NCBI RefSeq assembly: GCF_000091045.1
Contig: NC_006694.1
Coordinates: forward strand, 515,001 to 547,500
Length of the DNA: 32,500 nt
Direction: 5' to 3'
Source: Cryptococcus deneoformans JEC21
Lineage: Eukaryota > Basidiomycota > Tremellomycetes > Tremellales > Cryptococcaceae
A program made the translations under genes and the position numbers. Below are positions 1 to 10,456 of this stretch, piece after piece. The notes beneath the pieces are model-generated. The model saw nothing but the letters and a program-made list of their open reading frames with translations, was not told the origin of the DNA and did not search any database. How positions within the stretch are numbered: position 1 is the first letter of the stretch; each line of letters starts with the position of its first letter.

Positions 1-187
1 GGATGGGATATGCAAACTTCTTGGGAGGAACTGGAGCGCTGACCTGGGCAGGAGATGCCGGCGTCGGAGGCGTGTCAACCACCGCCGGTTTTGAGAGGGT
101 ATCGACCGAAGGTTGACGGGTAGGAGTGGCTGCAGGAGTCGGCAACTTCGCAGTCTTGGAAGATGTCTTGGCTGGCTTGGGTGCCAT
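1..187 (-). CDS. 5' end of an unidentified protein (partial, runs off left edge)
   Basis: An open frame starts at the ATG at 187-185 and stays open to the window edge, giving about 62 residues. They are rich in Ala, Pro, Thr, Ser and Lys (MAPKPAKTSSKTAKLPTPAA at the start, later PPKKFAYPI), which is typical of a disordered N-terminal tail. No domain is reached, so the product cannot be named. I chose this start because it is the first ATG after the upstream region and the frame is uninterrupted. No GT-AG intron is needed inside the visible part. The gene reads away from the tRNA-Thr gene upstream of it. That this is a real gene is supported by composition and the open frame; its identity is unknown. 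Confidence 0.6.
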   Translation of the reverse strand, partial: MAPKPAKTSSKTAKLPTPAATPTRQPSVDTLSKPAVVDTPPTPASPAQVSAPVPPKKFAYPI

Positions 188-707
188 TGTGCTGTTTTTA
201 AGCTATGGCGTTATGTGACAATGTCAAGCACAGAAGGATATACTGCGGAAATGATTGCAACGCAGCAGGTAGCGCGTCGGGCTTGGAGCCGGCTGGTTGC
301 TTTTGCTACTGGATGAAGACCTACGGAGAGCTGTGGGATAGATAAGCTCCCGCTGCGGTGAAGCCAGGGGATGGAGTAGGAGATATTGATGAAAGGCGAA
401 TTTCAAGTTAAAAGAATAAGCATTCTGCGTGTTCAGCCATTTCATCGGTTGCTCATCGCTCGCGAACTGAGCTGCGAGCATCATGACGTGGAACGCGACC
501 TTATCACATCCCCTCACATCGGCGGCCCCCTTCCAATCTTCAAGACATAACACGGATACAGCCCTGACAGGCATAGATTATCGGATGAGGGATGTTATCC
601 ATGCAAGACAAGAAGGGATTATAATTCTTTATACATACATAGAAAAGCAGGAGAAACGGGTGATTTGATGATGATCAAAAAAATCATCCAAAGTATCAAA
701 AAGAAAT
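188..707. promoter_or_regulatory. Upstream region of the left-edge gene; no gene seen
   Basis: These 520 bases separate the start of the left-edge minus-strand gene from the 3' end of the tRNA-Thr gene. The short open frames here have no recognisable protein character. The region presumably holds the promoter and 5' untranslated leader of the left-edge gene. The A-rich runs at 677-683 and 698-702 are oligo-T on the minus strand and belong to the tRNA terminator. I see no repeat or other structured element. Confidence 0.35.
698..702 (-). terminator. RNA polymerase III oligo-T terminator of tRNA-Thr
   Basis: Five consecutive A on the plus strand, hence TTTTT on the transcribed minus strand, begin about six bases past the tRNA 3' end. 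A second run of seven T on the minus strand (683-677) follows as a possible backup. Runs of this length are normal Pol III terminators in fungi. Confidence 0.8.
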
Positions 708-804
708 TGCCTCCATGCCGATTCGAACGACAGACCTCCCCATTAATGAAAGCGATCGCTAATTTCTACTAGTGGGGTGTTATAGCCAACTAAACTATAG
801 AGGC
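708..804 (-). tRNA. tRNA-Thr (anticodon AGU) with a 23-nt intron
   Basis: The minus strand folds as a complete tRNA. The acceptor stem GCCTCTA pairs with TGGAGGC, with A as discriminator base. There is a short D arm (GTTT...TAAC) and an anticodon stem CCCCA/TGGGG around the loop CTAGTAA, which reads anticodon AGU. The T arm is TGTCG, loop TTCGAAT, then CGGCA. A 23-nt intron sits at the canonical place, one base 3' of the anticodon (between positions 37 and 38), at about 761-739. Without it the tRNA is 74 nt. The internal B box (GTTCGAATC) is intact. AGU is expected to be deaminated to inosine at position 34 and to read ACU, ACC and ACA. G1-C72 and C2-G71 agree with threonine identity. CCA is not encoded, as is normal in eukaryotes. 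Confidence 0.95.
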
Positions 805-1209
805 TTCGATGTTTTTTGAAAATGCACTCTAATGAGAAGATATTTTTTCTGCCCACTTTCAATTCTTTCAAAAATAATAACGCCTCTTCCCTCGACGGAT
901 GTGTGCTTGATAAATGTGTGCTACGGTTTGACGCCACTGTGTGAATTTTCAACCTCTCTAGATAGCCTTTTGACTCCTTTGCTTGTCGTTCTTTACTGTT
1001 TTTTCGCGAATGTCATGCGGCAGATTTGTCCTTTGAACAACAACACAATAAAAAACAGCACGCAGTCTGATACCGTACGGGCATTGTGGTTGAATGCTGT
1101 TAACTGTTACATAATAATACAAAAACCAATAGATAGATAAGAGCGCTCCACCATGTATGTGCTGGTTATAGATATGTAAATCATGCAGTTCGAGAATACG
1201 AATTTTTGG
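805..1209. other. Intergenic stretch, no gene supported
   Basis: About 400 bases, locally AT-rich, lie between the tRNA-Thr 5' end and the stop of the LRR membrane-protein gene. They should contain that gene's 3' untranslated region and any upstream sequence of the tRNA gene. A plus-strand frame at 832-1140 is open, but its product lacks domain character and no splice or initiation context supports it. Confidence 0.4.
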
Positions 1210-3903
1210 TTAATTAAATTGACAAACCCCGCATGTCCCTTCTTCTGTACTCGCCCTAGCTGACACTCCTATCATTGTGCTGCTCGTCACGTTTGTATCT
1301 CTGGCAGCTGAGTTGCTACCGCTGCTGCTGCTAGCGCTTGACATGGAACTGCCGCTGACTTTAACACTTGAGCTTGAAGTTGAGGCTATACTTGTGATGG
1401 TACTGCTGGCAGCTACAAAACTCAGGGAGGTGCTCGAGCTCGAACGACTGCTTGACGATGTCGTGCCCGCAGTCAGATTCGTGCTTCGAAGATCACATGA
1501 TGTGAGCACGGTGCTCGAACACACTGAAGATGGCATGGTGCCGGATAGCCGGTAATTCGACGTGAAAGACATGGTAGTCAGGGACGATGGAATGGAATCG
1601 GGGGCAGAAGTGAAATCGTTGTTTTGAAGATACAAAGTTTTGAGGGACGCAAGTTGGCTGAACGAAGGTACCTGACCGCTGAGCGAGTTGTAAGACAAAT
1701 CGCTGTGATGACCTGTTAGAATTTCGCCTTTTCGAGATATAAAGTTTACTCACAGGTAGGTCAATGAAGAGGGCAATTTGTCCGCTTCGGCGTCGGTCAA
1801 CCCTTGTCCTGTGACAGCGGCAGTGACGAGTTTGGTGTTGGATGACAGGTCAGGCATAGATGTGCCAAGCTGGGAATTGCTGACCAGCATCAAAGTGACC
1901 AACCCTGTTGCAGAGTTGAAGGGTGCCGTATCGATCCTGCCGGTGATCGCAGTGTACTCAAGGTCCAATGTCTGAAAATAGGGAAGAGATAGTAAAGAGC
2001 TTGGAAAATCACCAGCTAAAAAGTGATAAAACTGTTTAGAAAGTTCTTGAGATTGACAGATGAACACAACTCACTAGGTACAGATGAATTACCAAGAAGA
2101 TGTAGTGCTTTCAAAGCATAAACATTTCCGAGAGTATCTGGAAGCGCTGTGGGTACGTTGGGATATTGCAGAGACAAACTTGTTATCCTTCCCCTGGAGT
2201 CACACCCAATCCCATCCCATCCACAAGGACTCGCATCTTCACCCCACTTACTTAGCTGGCTAGTATTTTCAATCTGACTGTAGATGTCCATCATGGCACA
2301 GAACTGAAGTGCGGACCCCACACCAGTGGAATTGCCGTTAACCATCGGTTCAGAAAAATCATTAGTAGTAGACTGAAGGACCTGCACACAGTCGGAACAA
2401 GGGTAAGAAGCTGGAGATGTGGGAGCGGACGAAGTGAAGAGGTTAAGGCAGGTACTGAGTGTTTGAGATGACGTTGAAGAGGCAGAAGCTGCTGAAGAAG
2501 TGACTGTTGCGGATCCAGAACTGTTATCCGCACTGGCGGCGTCGCTAGATGATGAAGTGTCCAAAGATGAAGATGAGGACTTGCGAAGGAGTGAAGTGCA
2601 AAGGCCAATCGTCAAAGCAGTAAGGAACAAGATCGCAACAATAATTGTAATCTAGGATATTCATGAATCAGCTTTAAGAACCTCATCATGCTGGAAGAAA
2701 CATTATACACACCTTCCATATTCTCTTATTCCTCTTTGCGTGCTCTTCATCCCTTTTCCCCGCTCTCCATCCGTTGTTACTGGAACCAACCACTACAGGA
2801 TACTTTCCATCTCCATCGTAGCCTATTATTCTTTCTCTTGAACCAAGCCAGCCAGGACTTTTTCTTGAATAGATGTTGCTCATCTCTCTCGCCGGGCTTG
2901 AACCACTCGAATATGCCGCCTCGCCAGGTACGGCTAACCGCACACCTGGCCTAGCGTTCTGACGAAAGCGAGCCATCTCCTGAAGTTCTCTCTCTTTCAA
3001 TGCCCTCAGTGACTTGTTTGTAGCTCCATCGTCACCGCTGGAACCATTACGAAGGATACTCTTGCCAGGCATCCATTTTGAAGTTCGTTTAGCAGCGTTT
3101 GAGATAGTGTCTGTTGCTCTGTCCAGCAGAGTGCGTGGGCGGTCGTACTTTTCGATGAACTCGGAAGGATCGTAAGGAGAAGGCGTCGGTGTGGAATTGA
3201 CTTGTGGCGAAGGAACGATGTATGTGGGGGTGAGAAGCACATTGTGAAGAACCGATTCATAATTGTCAGGCGTGTCAACCGCCGTGCCACGACGGTTGGG
3301 CTTGGGCTTGACGTCCAAGTCAACCAGAGAAGGCATAAGCCCAGGGGGAATGACCTGTCCTGGACGAATGTCGGCCTTGCCATCTTTCCACGATGGGTAC
3401 CGATGCCCTATCTCGACCTCTGCTACTTCGAAAGGGTCTTCGACCAACTGCCGCTTCTTTCTCGGCTTGATCTTCTTGGGTAATGAAGGCACTTGCTTCT
3501 GAGGCGGAGGAGAGTCAAGGTTAAACGGCGTACCAGGGTCGATGACGACGTCCACGGATGAAGGTGGATACATCATATGCGTTCTCTCCAGGTTGAGCGG
3601 GGGTGGTCTCTTTGCTCTCCTCTTCTTTTCCTCCACTGGCTCCCCCTCTTCACCGTGTCCCCACCCCAATGGACTCCTGTCATAGCTCTTTTTTCGGCAG
3701 GGCGGGAAGGGTGTTCCCAGATCGGGATACTCGCTGTGGACGGGCGAAACCGTATCTGAAATGATTGTCTCGTGCCGTGGACCCGGATGAGTAGGTGGCA
3801 TTCGAGGGGGATCGACAAAAAGAGGTGGATGCCGGGCAGGGAGAAGGGATAAAAGGGAAAAGCGAGACTTGAAAGAGAATCGCGAACTGTCTCTGGGCGC
3901 CAT
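1210..3903 (-). CDS. Single-pass membrane protein with plant-like leucine-rich-repeat ectodomain
   Basis: Four exons (3903-2713, 2651-2075, 2015-1754, 1702-1210) join in frame to 840 residues. Residues 1-397 are basic, Pro/Ser-rich and without signal peptide or kinase. A hydrophobic helix (ITIIVAILFLTALTIGLC, about 398-419) follows positive residues (KRNKRIWK), predicting N-terminus inside. Next come a Ser/Thr-rich stalk (about 420-465), a Cys-containing segment, a cap-like motif W-x6-C-x-W-x-GI-x-C (533-547), LRRs to about 756 with L-x-L-x-YNSLSG-x-VP character, and a Ser-rich tail. The cap and repeats resemble extracellular LRRs of plant receptor proteins. Intron 1 falls exactly before the TM helix, and introns 2 and 3 restore the LRR phase. 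A role as surface receptor or wall-contact protein is inferred only. Ser/Thr stretches would be O-mannosylated if secreted. Confidence 0.85.
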
Positions 3904-4541
3904 CTCGTTATCTCTTCCTCCTGTGGTTGGCCGTAGGCAGGTAAATAATTGTTGTGATTGACTTGAATGGCCGGATGATGGTCGGTGGCGCAGTTAGTAT
4001 GCTACTCACGACACGTTTGTACGGGTAAAACGATAGAGAGGAGAGGAAGATGTTGCTCTCATGTGCACTTCTTAAAGAAGGGATGGTTCTGCGGATGGCT
4101 GATGGGATCTGCATGGCGAGCTGTGGGCTCCTTGTTTGGTGCGAGCTGTGTCAGCAACAATAGGAGACAGTGGACGTGTCGTAAGAGCAAGTCTGGGCCC
4201 TGCATCGCTGCAGAACATTGGGGCCGCAGGGATTCTCGCGTCGTTTGAGAGACAATAGAATACGAGAACAAAAAGAAACTGGGATCCATCGTTTCGCATG
4301 ATGAAACATTTTTCCATCAAGGCACCACTCACTTATGTTCCTGTTTATTTCATTTACCAGTGCAGAGTCCGAGCACGCGTCGCGTCGTTTGGTAACTCGC
4401 ACAGAGGAACGTGAGACCTGCTATCTGTTGGACAGATGGATGCAGCTAGGAGCCGAATAATACAGTCAAACATAGAGCGACACAGAAAGCACATGATGCC
4501 ATAACCATACCTCAGGTTTATTTTACGAAACTCTAATATAA
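3904..4541. promoter_or_regulatory. Promoter of the LRR membrane-protein gene and 3' region of DBP5
   Basis: These 638 bases lie between the LRR gene start and the DBP5 stop, both genes being on the minus strand. No coding frame is credible. The DBP5-proximal part carries AATAAA on the minus strand (4522-4517), about 20 bases past the stop, which suits a polyadenylation signal. Near the LRR gene the minus strand has GTGAGT followed shortly by TACTAAC (about 4010-3990), but the spacing looks too short for a normal intron. Confidence 0.45.
4517..4522 (-). promoter_or_regulatory. Candidate polyadenylation signal of DBP5
   Basis: AATAAA on the minus strand lies about 20 bases downstream of the DBP5 stop codon. 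The hexamer is exact, but fungal polyadenylation signals are loose, so its use is an inference. Confidence 0.4.
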
Positions 4542-6747
4542 TTACGCCGGTCCCTTCATAGCCAACTTCAAAGCCTTCTCCAACTGCTCGATATCTGTCG
4601 TACTCCTGGCATCAATCTTCTTCATAGGCTTTCCGAGAGTGTTCATGATCCGCTCAACGTCGGACTTGGATCGGTAGTCGTGGGTGAAGATGACAGAACA
4701 ACCCTTTCGGCCGAATCGACCAGTTCGACCTATGTATTCTATCAGTATACACGTCCTAGAATGCAGCAACCCGGATCACTCACCGATACGGTGGATGTAG
4801 GTCTCGATGTCCGGACCATTACCGCCAGGTCCCAGGTCGGGCACGTCATAGTTAACGACCATGTTCACAGCAGGGATATCGATACCTCGAGCAATAACGT
4901 TGGTAGTGATGAGAACCTTGGTCTCACCATTCCTGAAGCCGTCGAGGATAGCATCACGTTCTTGGGAGAGCTTGTCACCGTGGAGAGAGGCAACGGCATG
5001 ACCTTCGGAAATAAGACGTTCAGCAATGTGGTCGGCGGTGACTTTTCGCTACAAGGATGTCAGCTACGTCAAACAAGGTAAAGACATGGACTAACCTTGC
5101 AGAAGACGATACTTTGTCCGATGACCAAGCAGTCGTATAGGGCAGACAAGGCTTCATACTTCTGATCCTCGCTGTCACATTCAAGGTAAAGCTGCCTGAT
5201 CGCATCAACAGTAATATCTTCCTTCCTCAAGAAAATCTTGTTGGCTTCGGGAGCGAATCGGTCGGCGAACTCTTGAACGTCATCGTTGAAAGTAGCAGAG
5301 AAAAGGACATTTTGGACGTTGGGAGGAAGGAGTCTAGTTCGAGCATCAGCATATGGCATTGAGCAATATATCAACAAGACGTACTGCTTGATCCTGAAAG
5401 TCTGTTCACCCAAACCTTGCTGGGCGATCAACTCGTCAGCCTCGTCAAGAACCAACACCCTAATCATCCTAGGATCCAAAATTCTTGAGCCCCTCATCAA
5501 CATATCCACAAGGGTACCAGGGGTACCGATGAGGATCTGCTTGTCGATTCGGGAATTACGAGACCAAGAGCCAGGGATGGCAAGGAAAGTGCCGACTTGA
5601 GTGAATTGACCGATTTGGTCGATAACTTCTTGAATCTGACGGGCAAGTTCTCGGGAAGGAGCGATACAGATGGCCTAAAGATCAATGTCAGCTGCCGATA
5701 ATAAGGCCAAGGAACTAGAAAAAAGAACCCACTTGAGGGGTGGGGATGGTAGGATCGACTCGGCTCAACATGTTGAGGGTGAAGGCAGCAGTCTTACCAG
5801 TACCAGACTGACTTTGCCCGATGAGGTTTCGAGGGCTAAAACCAATGGTTAGTAATGTTTCGTACGCAAAACCGATATACTTACGGATTGGAGAGGAGCA
5901 AAGGAAGAGCCTTCTCTTGAATCTTGGAAGGTTTTTGGAAACCAGCGGCAATGATACCCTTCATGAGATCTTCGTGACTACCAAAATAATTAGCTTGGAC
6001 GCCGGATAAAAAAAATCATTGGTCAATTCACAGATTAAGCTCCTTGAAAGACTGGACAGAGTAAAGAGGAGAGTTGGGGTCGCCTTGGAGATCGGCAAGT
6101 TTGACCTGGTGTATCGAATCAGCCATACAATGGTTGCAGGAATTAGGTTACTCACCTCGACCTGGAAGGTGTTAGTAATCAAACCTTCAGTGTCGTCTTG
6201 CAGTTGGATGTCGGAAGCCTCCTTCTTTGGAGGTTGAGAAGACGGAGGTACAGGAGCATCGAACCATCCGTCGTTGTTGTTCGCACCGCTACCGCCGTTG
6301 GAAGCTCCAGCGTCGGCCCACCCGTTGTCTGCGGGAGCACTAGGCGCCGGTTCACCCCAGCCGTCGTTGTTACTGCTGCTGACGGGTGCGGAAGCAGGAG
6401 GAGGAGCAGGGGCACTGGTCTCTGTCGCAGTCTCTCCCCATCCTGTTATAACGTTAGCTCAGTTGCAAAAACTATGCTACAGGCAAAGCTTACCGTCGTT
6501 CTGGTTGCTCATGTTTTGTTCCTCTGTTTTTGTACGGAGATTGTAAATAAAGATGACAGGGGTAGGGTGAAGAGGCAAGATCGGAGGAAGAGCGACCACA
6601 GGGCAACCAATGAATGAAATGTCAGTTAAAAAGGAACAAATTTTGACAAGATCTAATAGGTTTGGGATACGGACGTTTTTGTTTTTCATCCTCGTCAACC
6701 ATATCGGCCCACGAGGTCGAGGCAGGAGGGGCCTGTGCGTCGCTCAT
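4542..6747 (-). CDS. DBP5: ATP-dependent DEAD-box RNA helicase Dbp5 (mRNA export)
   Basis: Ten exons (6747-6675, 6523-6494, 6442-6156, 6105-6032, 5977-5885, 5835-5733, 5674-5385, 5333-5096, 5048-4784, 4729-4542) give 546 residues. All helicase motifs are present: Q motif in GFQKPSKIQ, motif I SQSGTGKT (194-201), Ia PSRELA, Ib GTPGT, DEAD (297-300), SAT (329-331), V ARGIDI, and VI HRIGRTGR (482-489). The C-terminus [16 protein letters not shown] and overall similarity identify the Dbp5/DDX19 group, which remodels mRNPs at the cytoplasmic face of the nuclear pore with Gle1 and InsP6 and also acts in translation termination. Residues about 30-110 hold four repeats of the type NDGWGE, longer than the N-tail of yeast Dbp5. 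Exon 2 is only 30 nt. The start is the first ATG of a frame that splices cleanly into the rest. Confidence 0.96.
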
Positions 6748-7355
6748 TTTGTTGTGATCGTCGGTGTGGAATCAAGTAATGATGGCAATATTAGGTAATA
6801 AAGCAGGCAAGAATCGGCAAGTTACTGTGCTGTACTGCAGTCGCAATATGGTGCCAGTGGAGAGATAACGAGAAATACAGCAGATGCTCGAATATATATT
6901 TACAAGGGTGCATATACACCTCTACATCCGCCTGTAGCGCCTCTGCTGCTGCTCTCTCGCCCGTCTGCTTTGCGGCGGCGGCGGAAACAGCGGCAACACG
7001 ACGACGACGACGACGAGCGCGCACAAAAGTGATGATGTGGACTTACACGTGTGTTATTGGAAAGAAAGGAGATAGAATTGGTTCCGTGGATAATAGCTGT
7101 TGCCCGAATTGGGCTATGACGTCGCTCTCGTAATTTGTGTGATGTCGATCCTCCCCGCATGCCTCGCCGATGGGACTAATACTCTCTCCGTTTCCAGTCC
7201 TCGCTCTCCATCCATCCATCCACCCATCCCCGCTCCAGAATCCCTGCATCTACACCCGTCCTTTGCAAAAGCCGTTACTTCGAAGGCGACACGTGTAGCC
7301 AGCCTGCAACAGCCAGCACCCGTCTTGACCCTAATCCGCCAGCCAGGGTCCCGTT
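6748..7355. promoter_or_regulatory. Divergent promoter region between DBP5 and the BAR-like gene
   Basis: About 600 bases separate two genes that start in opposite directions, so both promoters and 5' leaders lie here. No coding frame is credible. The region includes simple repeats (6972-7015) and CATCCATCCATCCACCCATCC at about 7208-7228. I see no clear TATA box. Confidence 0.5.
6972..7015. repeat. Trinucleotide microsatellite, CGG-type then ACG-type
   Basis: A short run of GCG/CGG units at about 6972-6984 is followed, after a small gap, by about six consecutive ACG units ending near 7015. The pair lies in the non-coding interval upstream of DBP5. Such tracts are prone to length change between isolates. 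Confidence 0.8.
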
Positions 7356-10300
7356 ATGGACGTCCTAAGACCGGGCCATGCCCATCGAAGCAGTAGCGAC
7401 AGACTGCTCAACAACTATCTGTACGTCTCGCGCTTCCTTTTCCTCCGCACTGGCTTCCACGACTGACGTTCATCGTTTAGCGACTCTCAAAAATCTTTAT
7501 CAACTTCTCTTTTCACCCTCCTTTCCCATTCACACTCGTCCACCTCCTCCCTCCTCGCCTATGTGACGTCTTCCCCTGGTGTTCTACTTTCAGTCCGTCG
7601 AGCCGTTCGTCATGCAGCGTTTGAGGGTCCTCTCTCCTCTTCAATGACCGAGCGCGGGGATCATTTTCCTGAGCACGACTCCGAAGGCGGATGGGCCGCG
7701 TACATCTCCAGTTTGGAACAGTTCCGAAAGGACTTGAAGCAGATCCATCTTCTTGAAGAAGAGTTGAGCCGAGTCAAGAGAGATAGAGAGATCCTTGTTG
7801 GGAGACTTATCAAGGCCACAAAGGGACGACCCACCAAGTCTGATCTTTCAGCACTCGCGTCTACCTACAGTTCCCATGCGCTTCACGATGCTCCCCAATC
7901 TTCGCGAGCCTCTGTCCTGTCTGATAACTCCTCAGTCACTAGCAAAGAAGGTAAGAGGGCTGGAAAGCTTGCAGATGCTCAAGCCGAGCTTCTTGGCTGT
8001 GAAGAACACCTTCGAGGATTGGAAGTTAGGATTGAAAATGAAAGGAACAGGGTGATGAGCAGGGGCCTCGAAGAAAGATTCAGGTCCATGGAAGTCGTCG
8101 GAAGGATGTGGGTTCAACAAGCGAAGAGGGGCTTGGAAGATTTGGACAAGATGCACGGTAGGTTGTGTGCTGTATCACGATGGGGCGGACACTGACGGAC
8201 GTAGACCTCCCTCCCGATGCCTTTGAGCTTGACTCCAATGGTTCTTTGGCCCCTTCTCAGTCAGCCTCTCAAATCATACCCTACGACGACCGCCCTCCTT
8301 CTCGCAGCGACGTACCTTATCCTCGTCACATGCAGCACGAAGTAGCGGGTAGTATTACCGGGAGTATCGCCGAGGAGGACGAAGACGGTTCTTCGTCTGA
8401 AGAGGATCCCAACCAGTTTGTCGTCCATGAAAACCGACCTGGCTCACAACTGAGTCCCCGCCTGCCTCCCAAAGGCCGTGCCACCCCGGGGCCCAAGTCA
8501 CCTTCCCTCGGTGTACCTTCGGTCAACTCGCGAGCCCGTCCTCTCTCTAACGTCGAGTCTCCTGGTCGTGGCGGTCGAAGAGCTGCAAGCGATATCGGTA
8601 CTGGTGCTTATCGTCCACCTTCTTCTCGTGCACTGAGGCGTACCATCTCTCATGACGAACCCAGCCCCAGAAGGGCAGGATCTGATACCAGTAGTATCAG
8701 GGAACATAGGCCGAAGAAGAAGGGATTCTTTGCTTCTATTGGAAGGCTGTTCAAGAGCAAGAAGCATGGTTCTGACAGGTCTTCATCACCCCCTTATGGC
8801 TCCAGCCGTGGTGGATGGCAGACTAGGACAGACTCCAATGTCAAGCGTGCGAATGCCTTTGGAGGTGCACGAGGCGGAGACGAATCCTCTAGCGACGAGG
8901 ACAACGGCAACCTTGTCAGTGTATCCAACAACCGCAACTCGACTTGGACTGTGGATCCCACAAGGTCTTCTGGATCTCATATCAAGCGCAGCTCTACCAT
9001 GCCTGTTGCCAACGGACTGATCCCTCCTAAGCCTACCCGATCAACCAGCCAGAGCACTATCACCGCGAAAAGCAAGCCCAAGACTACTGGAGCAAGCAAT
9101 GTGTCCAGATCGAACACCGTCAAATCTAGTGTCTCTGAGGCCACGACCGTGAAATCTGGTGGGACGGTAAAAAAGAAGACTCGCCCCAACGGTTCTATCG
9201 CCCGTGCCAAGAGCCCAACTTCTGTTAACGGTCATGGTCAGGGCGCCGGGGTGGCTGGTCGAAACATCATGACGTTAGTCGACACTTCTAACCCTCCCGT
9301 CATGCCCGAAGTACCCAAGGCGCCCAAGAGCCAAGTTAACCCCGAGATGGAAGGCATCAAAGCCCCCGGGAGCAGCATTGTGACTGCGGATACTCCACTC
9401 CCTCCCATCAAGCACACTCCGTCTGCTGCCACTTCGGTGGGAGCACCTGCGTTGGGTAGATCGGTATCCTCCAAGTCGGCCAAGAAGAAGGAGCAGGTTA
9501 AGCCAAAGAGTTCTCCTCCTTACAGGCCCACTACTCCCCTACCCCCTAGCAGGACGCTCTCGCCTCCCGTCAAGTCTGCTATGCGACCCACTTCCCCTCA
9601 GCCCTCCTCCCCTCTCGCACCCAAGTTGGATCTTCCCACCACTCCCATGTACACTATTTCTGCCCCTGCTCCAATTTCACTGGAAGAGGTGAAGAAGGAA
9701 CAGGAAAGGGAAAAGGAGGAACAGGAACGGGAACGGGAACGGAAAAGGGAACAGGAAAAGGAGGAACAGAAGAGCCGAGACGCTAAGCGAAGCTCATTTG
9801 TGTCGTTGCAGAGTGATGGAGCTAGTATCTACGAGTCTGCTATGGAAGACGGAGATGAGGGCTACGGTCCGGAGACCGACTCTTCTGATGATGAGGAGGA
9901 TGCCGCCAACTACAAGATGGTCAAAAATGACAAGGTCATTAGGCGTGGTGAAATGGCCACTGGTGATCCCAACTACATGAAAGACGATGAAGAGGATGAG
10001 GGTAGCCAAGTCACTATCGGAGCTCGCTCTGAGCCTACAGCCATTGCAGCTGCTCCCCCTACCCTCGGCGCACCTGCCAGCGCAATCCCTCGCCGTCGAA
10101 AGTCTGTCCGCATGGCAGTACCAGACTCCCCTAGCACCGAATCCCACCCTCAGGTCCATGTCCCCCAAGCACCCAGACCCATTGCCGTGTCTACCGAGGA
10201 AAGGCCCCGTTCTCGTACTCCCAGCCCCGAGCCTGAAAGAGTTGAGCAGGCTTGGTCTACGCGAATCGGAAGGATGAGGGAGGACACCAGTGAGGATGAG

Positions 10301-10456
10301 GATGAGCAAGATGATTACGTGAGAGCAAGAAAGGGCTTGATTAAGACCAACAAATGGGATGCGGTCAATGCTGCCAAGGAGAAGACGAAGGGTTTGAAGA
10401 AAAAGGGGAGTGTTAAGAGTAAGGGGAGCGTCAAATCCAAGGCTTCTCGAGCGTGA
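7356..10456 (+). CDS. Large protein with helical, possibly BAR-like N-terminus and disordered tail
   Basis: Three exons (7356-7420, 7481-8157, 8205-10456) give 997 residues. The first ATG with a good frame is 7356; both introns are needed to keep the helical region continuous. Residues about 20-245 are predicted mostly helical with heptad-like Leu/charged spacing (ISSLEQFRKDLKQIHLLEEE, RVKRDREILVGRLIKATK, LADAQAELLGCEEHLRGLEV), which suits a BAR/I-BAR type membrane-curving dimer. The rest is Ser/Pro-rich and low in complexity. Three features break the disorder: a basic amphipathic stretch KKKGFFASIGRLFKSKK (about 418-434), a Glu/Arg/Lys helix of about 33 residues near 738-770, and a basic C-terminus with two KGSVKSK-like repeats. 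A plasma-membrane or eisosome-type scaffold role is inference. I cannot place it in a named family. Confidence 0.8.

Noticed and set aside
832..1140. 102-codon plus-strand frame between tRNA-Thr and the LRR gene
   Set aside because: No domain, AT-rich, rich in rare-looking residue mix, and lies where a 3' UTR is expected.
1277..1555. Plus-strand frame with a Leu-rich product opposite the LRR gene
   Set aside because: It is the complement of Ser codons in the Ser-rich C-terminus; no start context or splice signals, and the minus-strand reading has clear domain structure.
2686..3903. Treating the 405-residue frame as a separate gene
   Set aside because: Its last eight codons lie past a good GT donor (2712). 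Splicing to 2651 continues directly into a transmembrane helix and the LRR region in frame.
3908..4030. 5'-UTR intron of the LRR gene (GTGAGT then TACTAAC on the minus strand)
   Set aside because: The donor to branch-point distance is only about a dozen bases, shorter than in any other intron of the window.
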